Positions 1 through 10,703 of a stretch of 64,000 bases of DNA are shown in pieces. The position numbers were made by a program, and so were the translations under genes. The stretch comes from DRKI01 sp011051875 (GTDB lineage Bacteria > Desulfobacterota > Desulfobulbia > Desulfobulbales > Desulfobulbaceae), in the NCBI GenBank assembly GCA_026990385.1, contig JALXDL010000052.1:1-64000 (forward strand), read 5' to 3'. The stretch's first letter is position 1, and each line of letters starts with the position of its first letter. Under the pieces are notes generated by a model that did not search any database, was not told where the DNA came from, and saw nothing but the letters and a program-made list of their open reading frames with translations.

Positions 1-303
1 TCCCTGGCCCGCCCGTAGTGTCGCCCGGCCAATACAGCCAGAATTACGGAACATCCACAACATACCCCTGCAAGGACGAATCCTGTCCGCCCATACAGAC
101 AAGGCGTGTTGCGGCCGCAAGGGCCAGCTATACGCAACTAGATGAAACAAATGAGATTATCAAACATGGCACGCCACGTGCTATACCAAGGGCAACGGAA
201 CATGTTCGCTGGAACACAACAAACAGGACTTTTCAAACAGCGTCTCGCCCCGGCCCGGAACAGCGGGCCATGGAAGGGACCACCAGACCAGAGGAGGAAT
301 CCA
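1..303. other. Leading 303 bases with no supported gene
   Basis: No reading frame here resembles a protein, and open frames run through it on both strands only because of base composition. The last bases hold a strong Shine-Dalgarno (gaggaggaatcc) belonging to the EF-hand gene at 304. I could not identify a convincing promoter. Confidence 0.5.
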
Positions 304-528
304 ATGAAGAAACTCATTCCCGCAGTACTGCTCACGCTGATCGCCACCGCCGCCATGGCCATGGCCCCGTCGTTTGCCGAGGTCGACACCAACAAGGACG
401 GCGCCATCTCCGCCAGCGAGGCCGAGGCCGTCGGTATCAGCCAGGAGCTCTTTTCCAAGGCCGATGCCGACCACAGCGGTACCCTGAACATGGACGAGTT
501 CAAGAACCTTACCGTGCAGGACAAGTAA
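304..528 (+). CDS. Small exported EF-hand calcium-binding protein
   Basis: A 74-residue protein with a hydrophobic N-terminal signal-like segment (residues 4-21) followed by two EF-hand loops. Loop 1 (D28 to E39, DTNKDGAISASE) and loop 2 (D54 to E65, DADHSGTLNMDE) both keep the D-x-[DN]-x-[DS]-G pattern and the final Glu, so calcium binding is expected. The ATG at 304 is chosen because a gaggagga ribosome-binding site sits just upstream and the signal sequence starts there; a longer frame from 142 looks like noise. The protein is probably periplasmic, acting as a calcium buffer or sensor, but no partner is evident. It converges on the pabB-pabC fusion. Confidence 0.85.
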   Translation: MKKLIPAVLLTLIATAAMAMAPSFAEVDTNKDGAISASEAEAVGISQELFSKADADHSGTLNMDEFKNLTVQDK

Positions 529-539
529 CCCCCACCATC

Positions 540-573
540 ACCCCGCGCGGTACACGTCCGTGCCGCGCGGGGT
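540..573. terminator. GC-rich inverted repeat between convergent genes
   Basis: Perfect 11-bp arms (540-550 and 563-573, accccgcgcgg / ccgcgcggggt) around a 12-base loop lie between the convergent EF-hand and pabBC genes. There is no clean T-run on either side, so function as a bidirectional terminator is only probable. Confidence 0.5.
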
Positions 574-637
574 GCCCTCCTTTCCCTGCCGCACGGCCGG
601 AGCCGGCGGCGATGCGTCGAACCACTCCCGGTCCGGT

Positions 638-2563
638 TCAGGAAACCAGCCGTACCTGCACCAGTCCCCGCAGGGAATTGCCGATAAAGACAGCCTCGGC
701 CTCCAGAAGATCCTCCCGGTACAGGACCCGTTCCCGCACAGCGCCCTGCGCCAGCAGCCATGCCCTGAACGTTCCTGCCAGCAGACCGCAGGAGACCGGC
801 GGCGTGAAGAGCTGTCCCCCTTTCCTGACAAAGACGTTGCTGATGCAGCCCTCGGTAACCTCGCCCCGGCAATTGGTGAACAGGACCTCGAATCCACCCT
901 GCTCCACCACCCGCTGCCGTTCCCGGTCATAGAGCCGACGCCGGGTGGTCTTGTGGAACAGAAAAACATCCTCCGGATCAGTTTGCTGCCGGGAAAGGCA
1001 GGCCAGGGGCAGGGGCGAGTCGACGCGGGCCTCTGTCGAGAGCACCTGCCGGGGCCACCCGGCAAGGGGCTGGTCCGAAAGCCGGACTTCCCCGTCCCGC
1101 GCAAGCAGCAGCCGCACCCGCATGGGCGTCCGGGCAAAGGAGGCTGCCCGGGCGGACAACCGGTCCCGCACGGCCCGGGCGTCGTACTGGAAGAGAAAAT
1201 AGGCCGCCGATGCCGCCAGTCGCTCCAGGTGCTGTTCCAGGAGCAGATAGCCTCCTTCCGGCTGCCAGAGCAGGGTCTCGATCAGGTGGAAGACCGGCGC
1301 CGGACTGGTGAGGAAGTTGCCCTTGAGCAGACACTCCCTCCACTCCGCCTCCGGGTCGGAATCGTGGACAACGCCCGAGCCGATCCCCATGGAACCCTGG
1401 TTTCCGGTCAGCTCCAGGGTCCGGATCGGCACGTTGAAGACCGCCTCGCCCGGCGCGCAGAAGCCGATGGCGCCGCAGTAGACCCCGCGGGGATCCTTTT
1501 CCAGCTCGCGGATGATCTCCATGGTCCTGATCTTGGGCGCACCGGTGACCGAGCCGCAGGGAAACAGGGCATGCAGCAGGCAGCGCAGCCCGAAGATCCT
1601 GCCATCTCCGGCCAGGGCGTCGATGGTGGAGGTCATCTGGAGCACGGTCTCATAGACCTCGACATCAAAGAGCGAGCGCGGCCGCACCCTGCCGCCACCG
1701 GTATCATGGAGCAGGCGGGCGAGATCATTGCGGAGCAGATCAACGATCATCACGTTTTCACTGCGGTTCTTGCCGTCTTCCCGCAGCGCCCGGGCCCTGG
1801 CCCGGTCTTCGTCGAGATTCCGGCCCCTGGCCATGGTCCCCTTCATGGGCCGGACCTGGACCCGGCCGGGCACAGCCCGGAAAAAGAGCTCGGGCGAGAA
1901 GCTCATCACGTCCCTGCCCCCATGCCGGATCCAGGCCCCGTAGGCAACCGACTGATTGCGGCGCAGCCGCCGGTAGAGGGCGGCCGGCGAGCCGCTGAAA
2001 TCGAAATCGAGCCGCAGGGTGAAGTTGACCTGGTAGGTATCGCCCGCCTCGATATACTCCCTGATCCTGCGAATCGCCTGCAGGTACTCGTGCCGGCGGA
2101 TATTGGTCCGCAGGTTGCTGATCGTGCACCCGGCAGCATCCGCGCCGCCATCGGACGACAGGCCCGAGGCTGCGAGAAACGAGGCAAAGTCCCCGCTCCT
2201 GTGGGAATAGACATGGGCCTCGGTGAAGACACCGAGCAGGGCCAGGGGAATATCCCGCTTCCCCGACCGCGCTCCGGCGGGAACGTCCCCCTGCAGGGGG
2301 ACGAGCAGCCCGCCGAACTCGTAGGCGATCCAGCCGGCCAGGAAACAGCCCTTCTCCAGCCACGACTCGGCCTCGCGCAGGAACCGGTCCGGATCGTCAT
2401 CCCGGCCGCAGACAAGCCATGTCCGGGGTTTGAGAAAAAGCAGGGACCGTTCCTCGTCCAGGCCGGTCCGGGAGGTCTCGAGAAAGACAAACTCCTCTTC
2501 CCGCTCCAGGCCGCCGGTGAGCTGCTCCACCTGGCCATCGGTGAAAGGACGCATCGTTTGCAT
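638..2563 (-). CDS. pabBC: Aminodeoxychorismate synthase component I fused to aminodeoxychorismate lyase (PabB-PabC)
   Basis: A 641-residue cytoplasmic enzyme of p-aminobenzoate/folate synthesis. Residues about 150-415 are the chorismate-binding domain, with FSPELFF, RPMKGTMARG, SENVMIVDLLRNDL, FPCGSVTGAPK and GIGSGVVHDSDPEAEW. Residues about 425-641 are a class-IV aminotransferase-fold lyase with the PLP-lysine motif HKTTRR and GCISNVF. The fusion would convert aminodeoxychorismate to PABA and pyruvate in one chain; a separate PabA glutaminase is needed and is not in this window. Start at 2563 follows ggagaggg; the longer frame up to 2710 is arginine/glycine-rich and unlike the family. It is divergent from the CBS-domain gene. 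Confidence 0.93.
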   Translation of the reverse strand: MQTMRPFTDGQVEQLTGGLEREEEFVFLETSRTGLDEERSLLFLKPRTWLVCGRDDDPDRFLREAESWLEKGCFLAGWIAYEFGGLLVPLQGDVPAGARSGKRDIPLALLGVFTEAHVYSHRSGDFASFLAASGLSSDGGADAAGCTISNLRTNIRRHEYLQAIRRIREYIEAGDTYQVNFTLRLDFDFSGSPAALYRRLRRNQSVAYGAWIRHGGRDVMSFSPELFFRAVPGRVQVRPMKGTMARGRNLDEDRARARALREDGKNRSENVMIVDLLRNDLARLLHDTGGGRVRPRSLFDVEVYETVLQMTSTIDALAGDGRIFGLRCLLHALFPCGSVTGAPKIRTMEIIRELEKDPRGVYCGAIGFCAPGEAVFNVPIRTLELTGNQGSMGIGSGVVHDSDPEAEWRECLLKGNFLTSPAPVFHLIETLLWQPEGGYLLLEQHLERLAASAAYFLFQYDARAVRDRLSARAASFARTPMRVRLLLARDGEVRLSDQPLAGWPRQVLSTEARVDSPLPLACLSRQQTDPEDVFLFHKTTRRRLYDRERQRVVEQGGFEVLFTNCRGEVTEGCISNVFVRKGGQLFTPPVSCGLLAGTFRAWLLAQGAVRERVLYREDLLEAEAVFIGNSLRGLVQVRLVS

Positions 2564-2900
2564 ATCTTCTGTTTTCCCTCTCCTGCCTCCGTTTTTTCGG
2601 CCTGTATCTATCAACTTGTCTCCTGTTGTCAACGGAAAAGCACCGGGGCACGGCCCTGCGATGCAGCCCGCCCCGCCTCGTCTCCCGGAACCGCTTGCGG
2701 ACCGGACCATCGGCCCGCCCGGTTAACATCCCTTTTTTTCGCTTTAATATTGCCGAAAAAGCATTCTTACTCTATAATGAAAGATTACGATATTTTTCTG
2801 ATCGACCGTACCGGTCACCGTTTCCCTGCCGTTCCGGTCTTGCCCGATGACCCGGCAGACGGGCGTATTCCGGACGTTTACCCCAATCAAGGAGGTTTCC
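2564..2900. other. Divergent intergenic region pabBC / CBS gene
   Basis: 337 bases between two divergent starts. The right half carries a good sigma70 promoter for the CBS gene (2750-2778), preceded by an AT-richer patch with a run of seven T (2733-2739). I see no clear promoter for pabBC. Confidence 0.5.
2750..2778 (+). promoter_or_regulatory. Sigma70-type promoter for the CBS/ACT gene
   Basis: TTGCCG (2750-2755), 17-base spacer, perfect TATAAT (2773-2778). Transcription would start near 2785, giving a leader of roughly 115 bases before the ATG at 2901. Confidence 0.75.
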
Positions 2901-3584
2901 ATGCTGATCAAAGACTGGATGGCAACAGCCGTGCTGACTGTTGATGCCAACACATCCGTGATGCGTGCCACCCGGACCATGAAGGAGAACAATATCCGCA
3001 GGCTGCCGGTCCTCTCCCACGGCAAGCTGGTGGGTATCGTCACCGACCGTGACCTGAAGGACGCCTCGCCCTCGTCCACCTCCAACATGGACCTCCACGA
3101 GATGTACTACCTGCTCTCCGAGATGAAGATCAAGGACGTGATGACCGACAAGTGCATCTGTCTCCGGGAGGACGACACCCTGGAGAAGGCGGCCCTGGTC
3201 ATGCTCAAGGAGAAGATCTCCGGCGTCATGATCCTCGATGCGGAGGACAACCTGGTCGGCCTGCTCAGCGAGACCGATATTCTGCGGGGGTTTGTCCATG
3301 CCACAGGCATCCAGGACGGTGCCCACCAGTATGTCATCGATATGCCCGACGCGCCGGGCTCGGTGACCAAGGCCCTGGATATCATGCGCAACTACGGCGC
3401 CCGGGTGCTCTCCATCCTTACCTCCTTTGAAGATGCGCCCCGCCACATGAAACGGGTGGCCATCCGGATCCTCATCGACGATGACAAACTCGTACCGATG
3501 GAAAAAGAGATCCGCGACCTGAAGCAGTATGACATCATCTTCCACAACAAGGATGATCTGCACAACCTGCCCAGCAAGAGGTAG
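2901..3584 (+). CDS. CBS-pair protein with C-terminal ACT-like domain (AcuB-like)
   Basis: A 227-residue soluble protein. Two CBS motifs occupy residues about 1-56 (starting IKDWMA, with RRLPVL and GIVTDRDL) and about 76-135 (IKDVMT, GLLSETDIL). Residues about 140-215 resemble an ACT domain (DAPGSVTKALDIMRNYGARV). CBS pairs usually bind adenosyl ligands and ACT domains bind amino acids, so a ligand-sensing role is likely, but the target is unknown. The start follows an ideal aaggagg. It lies 224 bases upstream of the pyruvate:ferredoxin oxidoreductase in the same direction, so a link to central carbon metabolism is possible; that is inference from position only. Confidence 0.88.
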   Translation: MLIKDWMATAVLTVDANTSVMRATRTMKENNIRRLPVLSHGKLVGIVTDRDLKDASPSSTSNMDLHEMYYLLSEMKIKDVMTDKCICLREDDTLEKAALVMLKEKISGVMILDAEDNLVGLLSETDILRGFVHATGIQDGAHQYVIDMPDAPGSVTKALDIMRNYGARVLSILTSFEDAPRHMKRVAIRILIDDDKLVPMEKEIRDLKQYDIIFHNKDDLHNLPSKR

Positions 3585-3756
3585 AAGAAAGGGTGCACCG
3601 GGCGCGGCGGCAGAGAGGCGCCGGGCCCCGGGTGCAACAAGGAGATAATAAAAACAGCCGGAGAAGAGAGCAGGTTCCTGTTGCACCGCTGCAGGCCCAA
3701 TGCCCCAGGCAACCGATCTCAACCCGGTTTTCTGGCAACCGAGTAGGAGCTATTGT

Positions 3757-3774
3757 CCGGCAACCCGTTGCCGG
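3757..3774 (+). other. Small hairpin in the PFOR leader
   Basis: ccggcaa / ttgccgg, a perfect 7-bp stem with a 4-base loop, lies 35 bases before the PFOR start. The 3585-3808 gap also holds an imperfect GC-rich inverted repeat near 3591-3634. Either could be a leader structure; no known riboswitch was recognised. Confidence 0.35.
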
Positions 3775-3808
3775 CAAACGACAACCATCGTGTAAGGAGA
3801 ACAAATCG

Positions 3809-7399
<3,591 letters not shown>

Positions 7400-7428
7400 T
7401 CAGGATCCCTGACAAAACCTGACAACCA

Positions 7429-7460
7429 GGGCCTTCCCGCACCGGGAAGGCCCTTTTTTT
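7429..7460 (+). terminator. Rho-independent terminator after PFOR
   Basis: Stem gggccttccc (7429-7438) / gggaaggccc (7444-7453), extendable by one G-C pair, followed at once by seven T. It lies 30 bases past the PFOR stop. Confidence 0.92.
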
Positions 7461-7493
7461 GTCTCTTTTTCTTTCCTGGGCATTCGTTGCGTT

Positions 7494-7596
7494 GTCACAG
7501 GCATCCCGTCTCCGCACGGTCGCACCGGCACGCAGAGAGGACCTGTGGCGGACCGGCAGCACGCCTGCACAGACAGGGGGCCCCTGTGCCGACAGG
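7494..7596 (+). repeat. Intergenic repeat element, copy 1
   Basis: About 100 bases that align almost gap-free with 7761-7858. Shared blocks include gcacggtcgca and cgcctgcacaga followed by ctgtgccgac. The 3' end folds (acagggg / cccctgt). Indels between the copies appear to be multiples of three, so the copies stay in the same frame. Confidence 0.6.
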
Positions 7597-7633
7597 AACA
7601 CCGGCTCCTGCTTCTGTTCATGCGGCCGGCATT

Positions 7634-7665
7634 ATTACCGCACTTCTCCATTACCGCACTTCTCC
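7634..7665 (+). repeat. Tandem 16-mer, two copies
   Basis: attaccgcacttctcc occurs twice in perfect succession (7634-7649, 7650-7665) and is followed by att. It sits immediately 5' of the TTGACA at 7667. Confidence 0.9.
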
Positions 7666-7666
7666 A

Positions 7667-7701
7667 TTGACAGAAAAATCCTGCCAAGATAGACCTATAA
7701 T
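7667..7701 (+). promoter_or_regulatory. Possible promoter for the omptin gene
   Basis: TTGACA (7667-7672) and a perfect TATAAT (7696-7701) are present, but the 23-base spacer is too long for an ordinary sigma70 promoter. The -10 may be used with another -35 or an activator. If real, the omptin mRNA has a leader of about 285 bases containing repeat copy 2. Confidence 0.4.
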
Positions 7702-7726
7702 AAAGATTTTTTTTACAGTTCTCCCC

Positions 7727-7753
7727 AGGCGGACGCCTTGGCACGGTCCGCCT
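7727..7753 (+). other. Hairpin upstream of repeat copy 2
   Basis: aggcggac (7727-7734) / gtccgcct (7746-7753), a perfect 8-bp stem. The loop contains ggcacgg, echoing the gcacggtc block of the neighbouring repeats. Confidence 0.5.
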
Positions 7754-7760
7754 GTAAGCC

Positions 7761-7858
7761 GTCTCAGGCAGCCCGCCTCAGCACGGTCGCATCGATCCGC
7801 ATACCGGCGGTATGGCGAACCGACGCGCCTGCACAGATGCGGGGCATCTGTGCCGACT
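7761..7858 (+). repeat. Intergenic repeat element, copy 2
   Basis: Second copy of the element at 7494-7596. It contains two good hairpins: catacc/ggtatg (about 7799-7813) and cacagatgc/gcatctgtg with a ggg loop (about 7832-7852). The terminal hairpin has a different stem sequence from copy 1 yet both can pair, which suggests selection on RNA structure. It lies in the presumed leader of the omptin gene. Confidence 0.6.
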
Positions 7859-7991
7859 TGCAGTCTTGAGGCTGGGACAACAACGCGACACCACTCGTTC
7901 CCTTCCACCGGCCGAGGTCATGCAGCCGGCTGATTTTTCATCCCGGGACGGGTTTCAACTCAACCGCAGGCCAGAAAAAAGAGGAGAGATG

Positions 7992-8981
7992 ATGAGAGCA
8001 AAGACCCTGAACAGGATTGCCCTGGCAGTGACCGGAGCTTCCGCTTTCGTGCTGGTTCTCGCGAACTGCGGCATTGCTGCTCCACAGCAGCAGAGCATCC
8101 AGGGAAAGACAACGCTGAACATCCACCATCCCATTGTCGTCACCGGTCGCCTGGGTGCAGGCTATCTTACCGGGGAGTCCTACGAGAATGTCTATGACCC
8201 GGACAGCGGCAGGAAGATCAGCCAGTTGAACTGGGATCTCTCCGACATCTTCATGGTGGGGGGCGGTCTCTCCATCCAGCCCGTCTCCTGGGCAAAGCTC
8301 AACATGGACATCTGGCTCAAGATCAATGACGGCGACGGCGACATGGTCGACTACGACTGGTTCGTCGAGGGTCTCGACTGGACGCACCGCTCCTACACCA
8401 CGGACGTGGATCTCAACACGGGCTACATGTACGATATCAATGTCGAGTTCCCGGTGTTCGATCTCGAAGGAACGGAGTTCAGCCTTTTTGCCGGCTATAA
8501 GTATGACAAGTGGGAATGGGAGGCCACGGGCGGCACCTACATCTATTCAACCTATTACCTGCGGGACACCATCGGCACCCTGCCCGACGAGACCGGCATC
8601 ACCTATGAACAGTGGTACCATGTCCCCTACATCGGGATCGGCTTCAAGGCGGATCTGACCAGGGTGACCCTGAGCGGCCGGTTCATCGCCTCCCCGTTTG
8701 TTCAGGCGGGCGACAAGGACCAGCATCACCTGCGCAACCTGGTTTTCGAGGAAGACTTTGACAACGGCACCATGATCGGCGTCGATCTCAACGGCGGCTA
8801 TCACTTCACCGACCAGCTTGCCCTGCTGTTCAAATACCATTACCAGAAGTATAACGAGATGAAGGGAGAAACCACCATCACCGACCAGGTCACCGGTGAA
8901 CAGTACTACATTTCCGGGGATGCGGCCAGCATCGAGCATTACTCACACCTTTTCTCCCTCGCCATGCAGTACACCTTCTGA
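7992..8981 (+). CDS. Omptin-family outer-membrane aspartyl protease
   Basis: A 329-residue protein with an N-terminal signal peptide (about residues 1-30) and an omptin-like beta-barrel ending in aromatic YTF. The OmpT catalytic residues are conserved: the pair in MVDYDW (D120, D122; OmpT D83/D85) and the pair in GDKDQHH (D243, H245; OmpT D210/H212). Other shared blocks are GGTYIYS, GYKYDKW and the IEHY...LAMQYTF end. Omptins cleave peptides at basic sites and need bound LPS, so an active surface protease is expected. Start 7992 gives better spacing to ggag than the adjacent in-frame ATG at 7989. It stands alone, behind a structured leader and convergent to the hydrolase gene. Confidence 0.88.
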   Translation: MRAKTLNRIALAVTGASAFVLVLANCGIAAPQQQSIQGKTTLNIHHPIVVTGRLGAGYLTGESYENVYDPDSGRKISQLNWDLSDIFMVGGGLSIQPVSWAKLNMDIWLKINDGDGDMVDYDWFVEGLDWTHRSYTTDVDLNTGYMYDINVEFPVFDLEGTEFSLFAGYKYDKWEWEATGGTYIYSTYYLRDTIGTLPDETGITYEQWYHVPYIGIGFKADLTRVTLSGRFIASPFVQAGDKDQHHLRNLVFEEDFDNGTMIGVDLNGGYHFTDQLALLFKYHYQKYNEMKGETTITDQVTGEQYYISGDAASIEHYSHLFSLAMQYTF

Positions 8982-9005
8982 GAGAGTACAGTTCATGCCC
9001 CGTCC

Positions 9006-9036
9006 ACGGGCCGGTCCCTGTCAACGGCCGGCCCGT
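9006..9036. terminator. Inverted repeat at the convergent end of omptin and hydrolase genes
   Basis: acgggccgg (9006-9014) / ccggcccgt (9028-9036), a perfect 9-bp stem overlapping the stop of the minus-strand gene. The T-run is minimal, so it is a candidate rather than a clear terminator. Confidence 0.4.
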
Positions 9037-10703
9037 TTGCTGTGCAGAAAGGGCAGGTAGATCGCCACGATGTTGCGCACGAAAAAGCCCAGGAACCTGC
9101 ACAGGGTCTGTCGGCGGGCGGAGGCGCTGTTCCTGTTCAGGGCGGCAAAGGTGGTCATCATCCTGAGCAGGCCCAGGGGAGAGAGACGGATCTTGCCCCT
9201 GCCGCGCACCCTGCCGCCTGCATCTTCCCCTTCATACAGCGTGACAAAGAGCGTCGTGGAATCCGGCCAGAGGTCCAGGTACCAGTCATTGCGGAGGCGC
9301 TTCTCGCCGTCCAGGAAGAAACGGGTGCCGTTGCTGCGGAACCAGAGCTGGTAGACCATCAGCCTGGTCTCCGGGTCTTCTGCCGGAGCAAAGAGCCTGA
9401 AGACACCCCGATCGGCCGGTACCGGCACGCCGAACATGGGATGGCGGACTGTTCCGGTCAGTGCACCACGGTGCCCGGGATCCCTTGTGAATCCGGCCAG
9501 GTCCGGAATGACGATGGCCAGCGACAGCGACAGCCTCCCCTTGACCGTCTGCCCGGAGTCGTCGCTGCCCTCGAAGCGGCCGGCCATCCTTTCCCGAAAG
9601 GTGAGCCCGGCGGCAATGGCGGCCTTTTCCTCCTGTAGCCGCCGCGGGACCGGGCGTGAGGTGGCATCGAGATGGGCGACAATGGCCGGGAAGACATCCC
9701 GATGGGCATTCCTGCCAAAGATACAGTCGATATGGCCGTATCCCGGTACCAGGACACGGTGGTAGAGATCCCTTCCGTTGTGCTTTCCCAGGAGATCGCA
9801 GGAGATCTCCGTGCTTTCGGGGAAGAAACAGACATTGTCACTGCCATGAATAAAGGTGACCGGTATGTTGAGCCGCCCCAGCCACGGCAGGTAGATATCC
9901 GATCCCCTGCGGTTGACGACAAAGCCGGTCCGGACCATGGTCGCCAGGTGCATGAAGGCGCTGATGTTGGCCACGCCAAAGAGGTCTTTCAGGTCGGCAT
10001 GCAGCTCCCCGGTCAGGTTGGCATGGTTGTACAGTTCGGCATACATGAAGGCGATCCGCCGGCAGACAGGATTTGAGCACCGCTCACCCCGCCGGATGGG
10101 GTACCCCAGGAGCAGCAGGTCAAAGAGCCGGTTCCGGAGGCTTTCCGGTTCCGGCGGTGAGGCGTCGAAGTGGTCAATGCCCAGGACACGGGCCATGCGG
10201 GCCAGCCGCAGCGCAGCCTTCAGCCGGGTCAGGCGCGGGGTCACCATGTGGGTGGCCACCTGGGAGCAGACAGCGCTCCGCACACCCTGGAGCCCCGCGA
10301 GCATGGACATGATAAAGGTGGTGGCGCCGAAGCAGTGGGCCACCACCTGGATGTCCCGGGCGCCGGTGATCGTTCTGATCTTGGCCACTGCGGCCGGGTA
10401 GTCGTGGAAGGCGACATCATCCCCCGTGCACTGCAGCCTGGAGGCCGGCAGGAGGATGGATACCCTGAAGTCGAGCAGCCAGACGTCATAGCCTGCCTGG
10501 TAGAGAAAGGCGGCCAGGCTGGTGTCGATGGCGTCGGTGGTGAAGATCTCGCTGGAAACGCCCAGGCCGTGACTGAGCAGGACCGGCCCCCTGTCCCCTC
10601 CCCTGCACCGGGTCAGCAGGAGATGGACATTGTCCGGAGTGACTAGGGGGAACCGGGTAATATCCTGTTCCCCGATGCCCTTGAAATGAAAATGATCGGT
10701 CAT
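9021..10703 (-). CDS. Alpha/beta hydrolase with Cys nucleophile, partner of GMC oxidoreductase
   Basis: A 560-residue protein. Residues about 15-350 form an alpha/beta hydrolase (oxyanion region LLSHGLGVSSEIF, nucleophile elbow AHCFGA at 122-127, late His in GYGHIDCIFG). The usual elbow Ser is Cys124. Residues about 365-540 are the domain that accompanies cholesterol-oxidase-type GMC proteins (GTVRHPMFGVP, MVYQLWFRSNG, DLWPDSTTLF). The start overlaps the stop of the GMC gene by four bases (ATGA), so the two are translationally coupled. A lipid, sterol or fatty-ester substrate is likely but unknown. The protein shows no signal peptide. The final basic segment ends near a possible terminator. 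Confidence 0.82.
   Translation of the reverse strand: MTDHFHFKGIGEQDITRFPLVTPDNVHLLLTRCRGGDRGPVLLSHGLGVSSEIFTTDAIDTSLAAFLYQAGYDVWLLDFRVSILLPASRLQCTGDDVAFHDYPAAVAKIRTITGARDIQVVAHCFGATTFIMSMLAGLQGVRSAVCSQVATHMVTPRLTRLKAALRLARMARVLGIDHFDASPPEPESLRNRLFDLLLLGYPIRRGERCSNPVCRRIAFMYAELYNHANLTGELHADLKDLFGVANISAFMHLATMVRTGFVVNRRGSDIYLPWLGRLNIPVTFIHGSDNVCFFPESTEISCDLLGKHNGRDLYHRVLVPGYGHIDCIFGRNAHRDVFPAIVAHLDATSRPVPRRLQEEKAAIAAGLTFRERMAGRFEGSDDSGQTVKGRLSLSLAIVIPDLAGFTRDPGHRGALTGTVRHPMFGVPVPADRGVFRLFAPAEDPETRLMVYQLWFRSNGTRFFLDGEKRLRNDWYLDLWPDSTTLFVTLYEGEDAGGRVRGRGKIRLSPLGLLRMMTTFAALNRNSASARRQTLCRFLGFFVRNIVAIYLPFLHSKRAGR

Larger units (their letters stand above)
7400..7991. other. 590-base intergenic region with duplicated structured element
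   Basis: Between the PFOR terminator and the omptin gene lie, in order, repeat copy 1 (7494-7596), a tandem 16-mer (7634-7665), a possible promoter (7667-7701), a hairpin (7727-7753) and repeat copy 2 (7761-7858). No convincing gene is present, although one open frame runs through both repeat copies. Confidence 0.6.

Noticed and set aside
560..2944. 794-residue open frame on the plus strand
   Set aside because: It lies opposite the PabB-PabC gene and is a Pro/Gly/Arg-rich shadow without domain features.
3591..3634. Terminator after the CBS gene
   Set aside because: The GC-rich inverted repeat has a bulge and no T-run, so read-through into the PFOR gene cannot be excluded.
7494..7858. CRISPR array
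   Set aside because: Only two diverged copies about 165 bases apart, with no regular spacers and no cas genes.
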